From CAMDKS01 sp964402975 (GTDB lineage Bacteria > Bdellovibrionota_B > Oligoflexia > Oligoflexales > RGVZ01), in contig CAYOEM010000001.1 of the NCBI GenBank assembly GCA_964402975.1, positions 248,001-312,000 on the forward strand: a stretch of DNA of 64,000 bases. Direction: 5' to 3'. Of this stretch, positions 47,934-57,282 are shown one piece after another. A program made the translations under genes and the position numbers. The notes under the pieces were generated by a model. That model searched no databases and was not told where the DNA came from. It worked only from the letters and a program-made list of their open reading frames with translations. Each line of letters begins with the position of its first letter. The stretch's first letter is position 1.

Positions 47934-49509
47934 TATTACCACCAAACTTTAAACGTTTAGATCTAAGATTTTTCCAGCTAGCTTTGATATCCCGAGCTTC
48001 TGCAAAATCAACAAAGTCCTTGATCTGCTCGAGAATGTCGAAATCAATAAATTGAGCTCCGGCGCCGTCGATAATCACCGAACAGCCGTTGGGAAGATCA
48101 GCCAGAATTTTCTTTAGTCTAGGCTTATGCGTAAACGCAACGTCTTTGCGGAATCTTATCAAATACTGATCACCATCATTAACAACGGTTATGACTGAAA
48201 AATTATTCATGCGGTAAACAATAGCTAGCCCCACGACAAGACCGATGCCAACGCCCGTCAAAAGATCACTAAGAACCACCGCGACCAGTGTTACGACAAA
48301 AGGAATGAACTGTTCTAGTCCATGTCTCCACACTGTCTTAATAAGCCTCGGACTAATCAGCTTATAACCGACCGTGATCAAGACAACCGCAAGTGCCGAC
48401 AAGGGTATCTGGTTCAATACGCTGGTGAATAACAGCACAAAAACCAGCATAAAAAGCCCGTGAAAAAAACTCGAAAGCCTAGACTTAGCACCAGCATAAA
48501 TATTTGCTGAGCTGCGGACAATGACAGACGTCATAACCAGCCCACCGAGAAACCCAGATATTATATTTCCAACACCTTGAGCCAGAAGCTCACGATTACC
48601 ATCAGATGTGCGACGATCGGGATCCATGCGGTCAACGGCCTCAATCGAAAGAAGCGTCTCCACGCTACCAATAAGTGCCACTACAAAAGCCAATGACCAT
48701 GTTTTAAATTCTTTTATTGCTGCAAAATCAGGCGTGGCCATGGCCGACTTGAGCTCCGCGACGTTGCGTAAATTGGGCACAGTAACCATATGATTTGAGC
48801 CAGGCATCAGAGCATATTGGGGTAGCCATTTAGCCAGCATCATATTCACTAAAATCCCGACCAAGACCACCATCAAAGACGGCGGTAGAAACTTTAAGAA
48901 CTTTGAGTTCTTGATCTGATCTCGACCCCAAAGCCAGTTTATAAAAAATCCCAGAGCACTAATAATAATTGCACCTTCCGCTATGTGCTCGAGTGCTTCC
49001 GCGATGGCATAAAACGTATTACTGTGATCAAACGTTTGAAAGAAACTCTCGTCACCTTCATAGTCAGAGTCCCAGCCCAATGCATGGGGGATTTGTTTAA
49101 AAATGATGGTGAGACCAATCGCAGCCAGCATACCTTTAATGACGCTATTCGGAAAAAAAGACGCCAGAGTTCCACTACGGAGAACGCAAAATAGAATCTG
49201 AAAAATACCACTCAAAATAGTGACGGCAAGAAAAGCTTCAAATGAGCCCATCGTCGCAATACCCGCAGCCACGGTGACTGTCAGACCGGCTGCTGGTCCG
49301 CTAACACTGAGCTCACTTCCAGAAAACCAGGAAACAACAACTCCGGCCACCACGCCACTGATAAGCCCGGCAACCACCGGCACTCCAGAAGCCAGGGCGA
49401 TACCCATACAAAGTGGCAGAGCAACTAAAAAAACTACGAAACCAGCGAGGACATCGGCGCGAAACCCGCCAGCCATGACTTCAACTCGTTTCGTTATTTG
49501 CGTGTACAT
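47902..49509 (-). CDS. SulP family inorganic anion transporter (probable bicarbonate)
   Basis: A 535-residue membrane transporter with about 11-14 helices: VLAGFVVFLVALPLCMGIAL and GLISGVVAGVVVSWFSGSEL are the SulP core, followed by SVSGPAAGLTVTVAAGI. The C-terminal about 100 residues form a cytoplasmic STAS domain (CSVIIDGAGAQFIDFDILEQ). SulP proteins carry sulfate, bicarbonate or dicarboxylates; coupling to a carbonic anhydrase gene argues for bicarbonate. Substrate is inferred from context. Confidence 0.9.
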   Translation of the reverse strand: MYTQITKRVEVMAGGFRADVLAGFVVFLVALPLCMGIALASGVPVVAGLISGVVAGVVVSWFSGSELSVSGPAAGLTVTVAAGIATMGSFEAFLAVTILSGIFQILFCVLRSGTLASFFPNSVIKGMLAAIGLTIIFKQIPHALGWDSDYEGDESFFQTFDHSNTFYAIAEALEHIAEGAIIISALGFFINWLWGRDQIKNSKFLKFLPPSLMVVLVGILVNMMLAKWLPQYALMPGSNHMVTVPNLRNVAELKSAMATPDFAAIKEFKTWSLAFVVALIGSVETLLSIEAVDRMDPDRRTSDGNRELLAQGVGNIISGFLGGLVMTSVIVRSSANIYAGAKSRLSSFFHGLFMLVFVLLFTSVLNQIPLSALAVVLITVGYKLISPRLIKTVWRHGLEQFIPFVVTLVAVVLSDLLTGVGIGLVVGLAIVYRMNNFSVITVVNDGDQYLIRFRKDVAFTHKPRLKKILADLPNGCSVIIDGAGAQFIDFDILEQIKDFVDFAEARDIKASWKNLRSKRLKFGGNNGELQSPSFG

Positions 49510-49556
49510 GCAGGTGAGCTCTTCTCGTAGATACGGTAGACCGTTTAATGCGCAAC

Positions 49557-49991
49557 TTAATGAATCTGACCAGATCCGCCAATCAGCTGATCTGCAAGCT
49601 CTTCAAGCTTTACATTTAAAATCTGTCCACGCAACTGAAGCTCTAGCCCCTCGCAATCATAGTTCGCCCAATCAATGGGCAGATAGGTTTCTTCACCACC
49701 GGTGAGAAACTCTTCAATGTAGGCATCGATATAGTCCAAGATAAAGTCACGAGCCTCTTGCTCTCCCAAGTCCTGGTCTTCAAAGTTGATTCGGCCTTCA
49801 ATCGGGTAAAAGAATGATTTATCAGCATTACGGATCGTAATTTTCACATGAACGACCGACGATTGAGCACTCGATGACACCTCAAAGAAACGCTGGCCAA
49901 GCCATTGGCCGTACTTTTTTTCGAGTAAAACGGCCAAATCCTGGTTCTTCTCAGCGAGAGCTTGCTCTTGATTTTTCTGACTTGTTTTCAT
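49557..49991 (-). CDS. Protein of unknown function coupled to the DUF6178 gene
   Basis: A 144-residue acidic soluble protein. The first about 30 residues are Gln/Lys/Glu-rich and helical; the middle has alternating strands (VVHVKITIRNADKSFFYPIE) and LGEQEARDFILDYIDAYIEE, an acidic helix. TYLPIDWANYDCEGLELQLR precedes a final helix. No signal peptide. Its ATG overlaps the upstream stop by four bases (ATGA), so it probably works with the DUF6178 protein. I do not recognise the family. Confidence 0.6.
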   Translation of the reverse strand: MKTSQKNQEQALAEKNQDLAVLLEKKYGQWLGQRFFEVSSSAQSSVVHVKITIRNADKSFFYPIEGRINFEDQDLGEQEARDFILDYIDAYIEEFLTGGEETYLPIDWANYDCEGLELQLRGQILNVKLEELADQLIGGSGQIH

Positions 49992-51409
49992 TGCAGAGCC
50001 TCTTGTTCGCTAACCGAAAAGATACGCCTCACATGGCTTACTAGCGCCTCGTAGTCACTCACAGTGGCTACTGGCCTAAAACGAACGCGCCATACTTTTT
50101 CATCAGTCATAACTTCATCTTTCACCATAGGAAAGCGGTTGAATAAACCCTTTAAAACTTCGACTGATTCAGGGTCGAGCTTACCTGACAGATTTTTGTC
50201 GATAAGCCATAGGGCTGCGCCAAATTTACCAGATCGCCAGTATAGCTCAATTTTACTTGCCAGCTTTTCATCCTTTGCCTTGAGGCTCGATATAGCCTCA
50301 AGCCTTATCCCGTCAAATAGAGATAGCGCAAATCTGAATACAACTTTCGGAAACTCCGTAAACAAAATCTCAATAGCCTTGTCGTCGTTACCCTTGGATA
50401 AGACTTCCAGACCAAATGAGGACATACACTTAACCTGTTGTAGAAGGCTTTTAAGACCAGAAACATCATCGGGCTCAACTTGGCACGCCGCCGAGACTGC
50501 ATTTGCAAGGTATGCAAAACCTTTTTGGACATTTTCCACAACCACAGAATCGGCAACGCCTGAGCTCGCAGCCTTGCGCAAAACAGAATCAATAAAAAGC
50601 ACGCTACGAGAGTCAGCTCTTACCAAAGCTGCAGACTCGACTTTTTTCGACGACGACCACTTATTAAGAAGATCTTTTCCGGCTCCAAATGGAGCAAAAA
50701 GATCGAGACTTTCTTCTAACGAAACAAAACCATCCTCCTCAAGGCGGGCATCACGGAACTGCTTCAGTAGAGCTTCTTGCTCATTAGGAGGGAGCATCGA
50801 CGCCATGCCGAGCAGCGAGTAAACGTAGGCGGCGTCCTCAGACATCGATGCCGTAACTAAAGAGGTTACAAATTCTTGGATCTTGTCATCACCGCCTTTG
50901 ACCTTCCACCACAAGGTGTTGCACGGCAAAGCCGAGAACGTATCCTGCTCGTTTTGAGGCAGTTTCTCAAAAGTATCTTCGTCGACCATTTCAATGTAGG
51001 GATTGAGAAGAGCGACCTGATACTCCTCATCAAGTTGTCTGAAGCGTTTATATAATTGCTCAGCGCCTAGGTGCTTATAAAGATCAAGCCAGCGAATCGC
51101 TTGGTGGACTACGAGGTGACCGTCCTTCCAAGCTTCGTTATCGATAATACTGACAAACTGCTCATCAGAGAGCAGGGGCAGGACTTCCAGAGCCTCTTCG
51201 GGGTCTGCCGCTACAAGAGCCAGGTACATATCCCGTCTAGGAACAGCCTGGGCCAAGGCCTCTGGGTCTTCAGAGTGAAGGATAGAGTTCAAGTCGACTG
51301 GTTGAACTAACGAGCTGTTTTTACTGGAAAAAGGATCTGTCCAGACCAGTGAGCGCCAGCCACTGTCAAGGGAGCGAATGAGGGCGTCTTCTGATAAACG
51401 GTCTGCCAT
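49988..51409 (-). CDS. DUF6178 family protein
   Basis: A 473-residue, mainly helical soluble protein. Repeated helix pairs such as MYLALVAADPEEALEVLPLL, EQFVSIIDNEAWKDGHL and YKHLGAEQLYKRFRQLDEEY, followed by VALLNPYIEMVDEDTFEKLP and DAAYVYSLLGMASMLPPNEQ, give the alpha-solenoid pattern of DUF6178, known mainly from deltaproteobacterial-type genomes. No catalytic motif is visible. It forms a two-gene unit with the small downstream gene and is divergent from the polyprenyl synthase gene. Family call is by pattern; function unknown. Confidence 0.65.
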   Translation of the reverse strand: MADRLSEDALIRSLDSGWRSLVWTDPFSSKNSSLVQPVDLNSILHSEDPEALAQAVPRRDMYLALVAADPEEALEVLPLLSDEQFVSIIDNEAWKDGHLVVHQAIRWLDLYKHLGAEQLYKRFRQLDEEYQVALLNPYIEMVDEDTFEKLPQNEQDTFSALPCNTLWWKVKGGDDKIQEFVTSLVTASMSEDAAYVYSLLGMASMLPPNEQEALLKQFRDARLEEDGFVSLEESLDLFAPFGAGKDLLNKWSSSKKVESAALVRADSRSVLFIDSVLRKAASSGVADSVVVENVQKGFAYLANAVSAACQVEPDDVSGLKSLLQQVKCMSSFGLEVLSKGNDDKAIEILFTEFPKVVFRFALSLFDGIRLEAISSLKAKDEKLASKIELYWRSGKFGAALWLIDKNLSGKLDPESVEVLKGLFNRFPMVKDEVMTDEKVWRVRFRPVATVSDYEALVSHVRRIFSVSEQEALQ

Positions 51410-51595
51410 GGTTTAAAAACCTCCCTCGGGTATGCCTTTGCAAGGGGCTGCTTCTACCAGAATAAGGCTCTAATCGCAACTTTTTTAATCACTTGTAAGG
51501 GGGCGGATGAATTAGTGATTCCCTAAAATTGCCAATTCGAGTTATAACCCGGCACGATACATCGGCCCTAGCCTTTTTCGGGAGACCTTACGAAC

Positions 51596-52651
51596 TTGAC
51601 GCAGGCGACAGTCACAAGTCCACAATCCAAACAACACGTCGCGGCGACCATGACCGACACGACTGTTGATCAAAAGCAGCTGATTGATTCAGCCATGCAG
51701 CCGGTGGCGGCTGAGTTGTCCATGCTCACACCCCATTTGACGACTCTTCTTCAGGCCAAAACCATATCAGGCCGTCACATCATCGATCACATCCTTGGCG
51801 CTGGCGGTAAGAGAGTGCGTCCAGGGTTGTATTTTTTTGCGTGTAAACTTGTTGGCTATTCAGGCGAACACCTCATCCCCATGGCTGCCGTATGTGAGTA
51901 CGTGCACACGGCAAGTCTTCTGCACGATGACGTCATTGATAACAGCAGCCTTCGTCGCGGCAAGCCGACCCCTAATAAAATCTGGGGTGATGAGTCCGCT
52001 GTTCTGGTCGGTGATTTGATTTACTCTCGGGCCAGCGAGCTCATGGCCGAGACGGGAAGCCTCGAAATCGTTCGTTTGTTTGCTCGGGCGATTCGTCTTA
52101 TGAGTGATGGCGAGCTCTTGCAGCTTGAACATCTTTATAATCCTTCGATGCCTGAATCAGCATACTACGACATCATTGAAAATAAGACGGCCGTCTTGCT
52201 TGAGGCCGTTTGTAAAGCACCCGCTTTGCTCGCAGGCTCTGGCACGCAAGCCGAGAATGCTCTGAAGGAGTTTGGTCGGTGTGTTGGTTTCGCATTTCAG
52301 CTATTAGACGATGCTCTAGACTACGCCGGAAGTGATCAGATCTTTGGCAAAAGAACACTTGCTGACTTACCCGAGGGCAAAGTGACGCTGCCCATTATCC
52401 TTTTAAAACAGCACGCCACGGCCGCTGAACTGGCGTTCGTCGAGAATCTTATCCACAGTGAAGAGATCTCAAGGGAGTCCATGCTCAAAGTGCTTGATCT
52501 CGTAAACAAGTACGACACCGTTGGGAAAACTTTAGAAGAAGCCTCAAAATGGACGGACAAAGCACTGTTTGCTCTGCGAATGTTCCCAGAGAGCAAAAGT
52601 CGAACGGATTTGGAAACGCTAGCGCAACGTCTACTGATGCGCTTCAACTGA
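51596..52651 (+). CDS. Long-chain polyprenyl diphosphate synthase (octaprenyl-type)
   Basis: A 351-residue trans-prenyltransferase making the isoprenoid side chain of quinones. GAGGKRVRPGLYFFACKLVG, the first Asp-rich motif in SLLHDDVIDNSSLRRGKPTP, and the second in FQLLDDALDYAGSDQ are diagnostic, with GDLIYSRASEL and VTLPIILLKQ. The small residues before the first DDxxD fit long products, but chain length cannot be fixed. The TTG start has GGGAGA about ten bases upstream. The M16 peptidase gene follows after 21 bp. Confidence 0.92.
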   Translation: MTQATVTSPQSKQHVAATMTDTTVDQKQLIDSAMQPVAAELSMLTPHLTTLLQAKTISGRHIIDHILGAGGKRVRPGLYFFACKLVGYSGEHLIPMAAVCEYVHTASLLHDDVIDNSSLRRGKPTPNKIWGDESAVLVGDLIYSRASELMAETGSLEIVRLFARAIRLMSDGELLQLEHLYNPSMPESAYYDIIENKTAVLLEAVCKAPALLAGSGTQAENALKEFGRCVGFAFQLLDDALDYAGSDQIFGKRTLADLPEGKVTLPIILLKQHATAAELAFVENLIHSEEISRESMLKVLDLVNKYDTVGKTLEEASKWTDKALFALRMFPESKSRTDLETLAQRLLMRFN

Positions 52652-52672
52652 CACTATAGGGAGCGATCTGCG

Positions 52673-53983
52673 TTGATTAAAAATCACGTCGTGAGCGACT
52701 CACTTCAACATCTAAAAATGTTCGATGCTCGGTGGCAACGCTGGGAGCTAGGCAACGGACTGCGCTGTCTGCACATCCCTCTTCCAGACACGGACCCTCG
52801 CTACCAAGTGACGCTTCTAGTTGGAACAGGTAGTCGCGACGAACCTGCCAACATTGCAGGGGTCAGTCACCTACTCGAGCACATGATGTTTCGAGGCTCC
52901 TCCAAACACCCGTCTTTTTCTGAACTCAGTGTGGCGTTTGAAAGCCTGGGCGGCGAATGGAACGCCGCCACGGGACATGAGTACACGGAGTTTTTCTACA
53001 ATGGACCGTCTGGGCACGTGGAAGAGTCCATGGCTCTTTTTGCTGATTTTATTTTGAAACCAACGCTCAACGACCTTGAAACCGAGCGCCGTATTGTTCA
53101 AAGAGAGCTTGAAGGTGAACTAAACGAGCAAGGCGTTAGCACAGATCCTGATTTTCACATCGCTAACCGCATTTGGCCCGCAACATCCATGGCCCAACCA
53201 ATTATTGGGACCATGGAATCGTTGAATTCGATCAAGATCGAGCACGTTAAGAACTGGCTCAAAAAGCATTACATACCTCAAAACTCCGTTTTATGTGTGG
53301 TTGGCGGTCATACGGACCACATTAAAAAACTTATCGAAAGAAACTTCGGCGGATGGACTAAATCAAACACTCCAACGAACCGGCCCAAACTTGATACGGA
53401 ATACAAGGGCCCACAGATTTTCTGGGTTGAAAACAGTGACAATGAATTTCAAGTACAGCTCAGCTACCTCTGCGACGGCACTGGAAGCAGCAAAACTCCG
53501 ACCTACGAATTACTGACTAGAATCCTGGCAGATGGCTTCAGCAGTCGACTAACAAAACGAATCAGAGAAGAGCTGGGCCTTGTGTACGACATCAGTGCCA
53601 ATCTCCATCAATATTTTGGGTTCGGTTTATTCAATATTACCGCCAGCGTTACAGAGGAAAACCTCCAGCCATTCTTCTCTGAGGTTTTATCAGTTCTAAC
53701 CAACCTCACAAAAGATCTTGTTCCCCTCGATGAACTTGAACGGCACAAGCTGCGGGCGATCACCGACCTGCAACTAACGACATCTGAACCCACAGCTCTA
53801 GCCTGGCGCGGTGCATGGGGTCTTTTGTCACAAACCGAGTATCAATTATCGGTGTTAGCTGAACAGGTCAATTCCGTTAGTGCCGAGCAACTTCGAACCA
53901 TTGCGTCTGAAGTTTTCAAACCGCAAAAGCTATGTATTACTGGGCTTGGACCAAAAGATTTTACGAGTGATATTCATCTTTAG
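52673..53983 (+). CDS. M16 family zinc metallopeptidase (processing-peptidase type)
   Basis: A 436-residue peptidase with inverted zinc motif HLLEHMMFRGS (HxxEH) about 65 residues in, and third-ligand glutamate in TERRIVQRELEGELNEQ. LGGEWNAATGHEYTEFFYNG and FGGWTKS are family blocks. The R/Y-pair region (SSRLTKRIREELGLVYDISA) is intact in the second half. There is no signal peptide, so it is likely cytoplasmic. It probably shares the transcript of the prenyl synthase. Start TTG 52673 follows GGGAG by ten bases. Confidence 0.92.
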   Translation: MIKNHVVSDSLQHLKMFDARWQRWELGNGLRCLHIPLPDTDPRYQVTLLVGTGSRDEPANIAGVSHLLEHMMFRGSSKHPSFSELSVAFESLGGEWNAATGHEYTEFFYNGPSGHVEESMALFADFILKPTLNDLETERRIVQRELEGELNEQGVSTDPDFHIANRIWPATSMAQPIIGTMESLNSIKIEHVKNWLKKHYIPQNSVLCVVGGHTDHIKKLIERNFGGWTKSNTPTNRPKLDTEYKGPQIFWVENSDNEFQVQLSYLCDGTGSSKTPTYELLTRILADGFSSRLTKRIREELGLVYDISANLHQYFGFGLFNITASVTEENLQPFFSEVLSVLTNLTKDLVPLDELERHKLRAITDLQLTTSEPTALAWRGAWGLLSQTEYQLSVLAEQVNSVSAEQLRTIASEVFKPQKLCITGLGPKDFTSDIHL

Positions 53984-53993
53984 GCTAGAAGCC

Positions 53994-54917
53994 TTAAAGC
54001 CTCGATTTAAGAAAATTGATAGCAGCTCCAACTTCCTTGTCATCAAACAAGAAAGTCGCCACGTGACCAAACGTGACTTCAAGGTATTCGACATCGACAC
54101 CCACGCCACGAAGTTTATCTACGAGTCGCCTTGATTGTTCGACTTCGACGATCCAGTCATTTTTGCCGTGATACAGAAACACGGGCGGTAGGCCTTTTCG
54201 TACATACGTGATGGGGGAGGCTGCCTTGTAGGTTTGCGGTATCTCAGTGGGAGGCTTTCCAAAAAACTTCTCGTAATATTTGTTGTAGCCACCCTCGGTT
54301 AGATCCACGGGCGAGCCACCTGCAGCAATGGCTTTAACGCGAAGATCCTTGGGGAATTCAGTTAAAACGCCGCCTGCGGGGAATCGTGAAATTTTCGCAC
54401 CAGGCGGAGTCGTATCATCAAGACCATCTGATGGCTGCGTAAAGCCAGCCATCAAAGCAAGATGCGCGCCAGCGGAGTAGCCCATTAAACAAACTCGCTC
54501 GGGATCAACTCCAAGACGCTGCGCATTACCTTTGATCCAGCGAATAGCATCTTTCGTATCAATGACGGGCGCAGGGAATCGATATTCAGGCGCTAATCGA
54601 TACTTGATGTTTAAGGCGCCGATTCCATAGTCTGCGAGGCGAACTGAAATCGACTCCATGTCCTTCTTGTCGCCCTTATACCAACCACCTCCATGGATGA
54701 CGATACACGCAGGCATTTTTGATCCTGGTTTCTGACCCTCCATATTTGCGGGATGCCAGTCAGCCCTCAACTGAACGCCTGTGCGCTCTGCGTAGATCAG
54801 ATCTCTTACTACAGCGACCTGATTCTTATCGGCTTTATTTGTGACACAGCCCAATACGGCAACACTCAGAAGGACTGGATAAATAATCGTCCAACTGAAA
54901 CGTTTAAATAAAATCAT
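53994..54917 (-). CDS. Alpha/beta-hydrolase lipoprotein (carboxylesterase, BD-FAE type)
   Basis: A 307-residue esterase. Leader ends VAVLGC, so it is lipid-anchored. CIVIHGGGWYKGDKKDMESI is the oxyanion-hole motif, VCLMGYSAGAHLALMAGFTQ has the nucleophile in GYSAG, PVFLYHGKNDWIVEVEQ the acid and FGHVATFLF the histidine of the triad. This is the hormone-sensitive-lipase-like, feruloyl-esterase-like group; the natural ester is unknown. Convergent with the M16 gene (10 bp between stops). Confidence 0.85.
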   Translation of the reverse strand: MILFKRFSWTIIYPVLLSVAVLGCVTNKADKNQVAVVRDLIYAERTGVQLRADWHPANMEGQKPGSKMPACIVIHGGGWYKGDKKDMESISVRLADYGIGALNIKYRLAPEYRFPAPVIDTKDAIRWIKGNAQRLGVDPERVCLMGYSAGAHLALMAGFTQPSDGLDDTTPPGAKISRFPAGGVLTEFPKDLRVKAIAAGGSPVDLTEGGYNKYYEKFFGKPPTEIPQTYKAASPITYVRKGLPPVFLYHGKNDWIVEVEQSRRLVDKLRGVGVDVEYLEVTFGHVATFLFDDKEVGAAINFLKSRL

Positions 54918-54966
54918 TGGACCTCTTCCTAGGTATGGGGCAGTCGAGACATTGTGAGCAAATCAA

Positions 54967-55869
54967 TTAAAACGGAATAAATAGATGTGTTGCGTACATG
55001 TTAGTCGTCCCGCCGTCTTTGCCGCTGTAAAGCCCCATCAGGTTGCCAGAGACACTCCACGTAAACCACTTAAGCTTGACGAGCTCTAGGCCGATGGTGC
55101 CGCCAATTGCAAAAAGTGATCGATTGAAGAGTCGAGAATATCCGTAGGTAAGGCCCGCATATGGGTTCAAATAGCTTCTGTATCCGCCGCCAAAGATTGA
55201 TGAATAAAAGTTATGACCAATAAGGAATAAGGACGAACCCGCCGAGCTTGGCTCCTTCACCTCAGTGTTACTCGTAACAGAACCAGCACTTTTGCTACTT
55301 TCCTTCTTAGCATCTTTTAACATAATGATTGTCAGCTGCGCCCACTGGCCCCTGGGACTGAGAGTAATACCAGCTCCGTTCATAGCCCGTGCTTTATCAT
55401 TACTTAAATTTAAGTTTAAGTTAGCAGCTGCGACTCCAGCAAAAAGGCGGCCCTGACTCCTGCTATCTTCGTAGGACTCCATGCGCCTGTCGGAAATCAT
55501 GATCTTAACACGCACAGTTGTCAGGGATGAATCAAAGTCCGAATTTTCGCTACGAACGTTGCCGATCCGACGAAGTTTCTCCATGGCATCCTCAATCGCA
55601 TCCATGGGTATTGACGCCGTAAAAACCGCTGACTCGTTCTCATACTGGTCACGATTAATAGAGCGCTTTTCAATTTTTCCCTTGGAACTTTTTATGATTT
55701 TTTCGGCCGCACTGGCCGCATTAGACGTCTCCGACACCAGTAGCTCAATCGTCACATCAGGCGCCACTTCTTGCTTTCCGGAGAACGGACCTTGTGCTCT
55801 TGCAATCGAGGGCAGTGCGAGAATAATTAGACAAGCTAGCGTTTGAACCGAACGACTGAAGATTGGCAT
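54967..55869 (-). CDS. Secreted DUF4349-like protein with possible C-terminal membrane strands
   Basis: A 300-residue protein with signal peptide (SLACLIILALPSIARA-like, ending ARA). Residues about 30-135 match DUF4349: VTIELLVSETSNAASAAEKI, GKIEKRSINRDQYENESAVF, SIPMDAIEDAMEKLRRIGNV. Usual DUF4349 proteins then have a coiled coil and a membrane helix. Here residues about 200-300 instead form Gly/aromatic alternating strands (NPYAGLTYGYSRLFNRSLFA) and the protein ends THLFIPF with terminal Phe, as outer-membrane proteins do. Probably envelope-located; function unknown. Confidence 0.68.
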   Translation of the reverse strand: MPIFSRSVQTLACLIILALPSIARAQGPFSGKQEVAPDVTIELLVSETSNAASAAEKIIKSSKGKIEKRSINRDQYENESAVFTASIPMDAIEDAMEKLRRIGNVRSENSDFDSSLTTVRVKIMISDRRMESYEDSRSQGRLFAGVAAANLNLNLSNDKARAMNGAGITLSPRGQWAQLTIIMLKDAKKESSKSAGSVTSNTEVKEPSSAGSSLFLIGHNFYSSIFGGGYRSYLNPYAGLTYGYSRLFNRSLFAIGGTIGLELVKLKWFTWSVSGNLMGLYSGKDGGTTNMYATHLFIPF

Positions 55870-55982
55870 CCCATGACTCCTGATTCTAACAAAATTTTTT
55901 GCAGCTCTAATGTTACATCAATATCAAAGATGAGTCATCATCCCGATCAGGCACTGTCTTAGCGCCTTTAAATAAATAATCC

Positions 55983-56984
55983 TCATATAGTCACGGCAGG
56001 ATCACTCTTAAGCTTTTTCGTCTTGAAGGCGGACACATTAGAGGGCGAGTTGATTTGCTTAATACTGATCATAGTGAGCTTAAGATCTTTTCTGGCGAAA
56101 AAGTCCTTCACCGCCCGAACATCATTAAACTCAGTCAAACGATTTAAGAATGTAGAAAACGTATCGTATTCCGAGTACTTAACGATGAATTTTCCCTTGG
56201 AGTCTTTGGTCATCCACTCATAGTATCGATTGACTTGCTGGACCCTTGCTTTCTCTGCAGTTTGATCGCCAATATACCATCCATCACCTGAAGGGAGGTT
56301 GATTTTGGTATCCTTTGGAGTCAGAAAATAGACCTTGGAATTAAAGCTGCGATATTCGTGTGTAAATCTTAGGGGAAAACTTAGTGACTTTGATTGATAG
56401 CGGATCCAAAGTGGCTGTAACTCAGAATCTGAGCCTTTAAGGCTGGCTCTAATCGCAAGGAAAAATGCGCCCTTCTTAAGATACGGAGACTGGATCTCTT
56501 TGGGGCTTTCGATAAAGGCCTGATTTTTTAGCCAGCTGTTGAGTTCATTTCCACTTGATTCCGATAAAATTTCAATCGGTACTATCTCATAGTTTCCAAT
56601 CCGCTCTGTTTCATGCACTTTTATGCCAGGCGTCGGTGCTCCCAACAAAACTTTGTCGCTTGGTGAACCCTTGGACCTAGGCATGGACGATTGCATGATA
56701 TTTGCGAGGTCTTTAAATATTTCAGGAGACGTGACTTTATAGGCCAATGGCTTACTTGCCACAGGGAACACCCAAGCCAGTTTTTTGGGAAGCGTGCCGC
56801 TAAATCCGGTTTTAAGAATTAGATTTGCGGCGTCTCCGTCATGAAACAAAAGCGCCTCACGATCAGCTTCGTTGAACGAATGCAAAGCGATCGACTTGTC
56901 AAAATAGAGACAAGCCGATGCCGATCCAGCATTAAATCCAACCAATAAAATCCAAAAAAACAAAATGATTTGCCGATGCGACAT
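55983..56984 (-). CDS. Secreted DUF2330-like protein
   Basis: A 333-residue exported protein. Signal peptide about residues 1-23 ending GSASAC. The mature start CLYFDKSIALHSFNEADREA, then GDAANLILKTGFSGTLPKKL and AWVFPVASKPLAYKVTSPEI, follows the DUF2330 pattern (conserved Cys, then an I-x-Y-x-G ... WxxP block). YLKKGAFFLAIRASL and LWIRYQSKSLSFPLRFTHEY are later family-like strands. Such proteins are periplasmic or surface, function unknown. The distal part (about residues 230-333) lacks clear similarity to what I know. Confidence 0.6.
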   Translation of the reverse strand: MSHRQIILFFWILLVGFNAGSASACLYFDKSIALHSFNEADREALLFHDGDAANLILKTGFSGTLPKKLAWVFPVASKPLAYKVTSPEIFKDLANIMQSSMPRSKGSPSDKVLLGAPTPGIKVHETERIGNYEIVPIEILSESSGNELNSWLKNQAFIESPKEIQSPYLKKGAFFLAIRASLKGSDSELQPLWIRYQSKSLSFPLRFTHEYRSFNSKVYFLTPKDTKINLPSGDGWYIGDQTAEKARVQQVNRYYEWMTKDSKGKFIVKYSEYDTFSTFLNRLTEFNDVRAVKDFFARKDLKLTMISIKQINSPSNVSAFKTKKLKSDPAVTI

Positions 56985-57282
56985 TCTTATAATCTCCTAG
57001 GACAGTAATTACGCTTAGACAGTTTATCTGCGCCCATGAAGACCTTCAAATTGGCTATGAGAGGGTTTTAAACCCCCGTTCCTAGGCCTCCCGACGCCAT
57101 TAAGCGCCTTCGCACATAGGGGACCCTCTATCTACGCGATTAACAACCCCCATTTAAATCAATATATTCGACTAGTTGGCTAAACATCCCTAGCCTTTAG
57201 ATTTACCCCACCACCACCAGCTTCCCGGCCTAAAGTGGGACATCGACCTTGCCGAGAGAGATTGAAATTGGGGGATAATATC
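56985..57282. other. Intergenic region, 298 bp, between divergent genes
   Basis: No convincing gene is present; a longer frame entering from 57235 is the non-translated extension of the lipoprotein gene. A palindrome GGGTTTTAAACCC lies at 57063-57075. GGGGGA before the GTG at 57283 is the lipoprotein SD. No -35/-10 pair or terminator stands out. Confidence 0.6.

Noticed and set aside
57063..57075. Palindrome GGGTTTTAAACCC in the 57-kb intergenic region
   Set aside because: Short, low complexity, no T-run and not placed at a gene end; no role can be supported.
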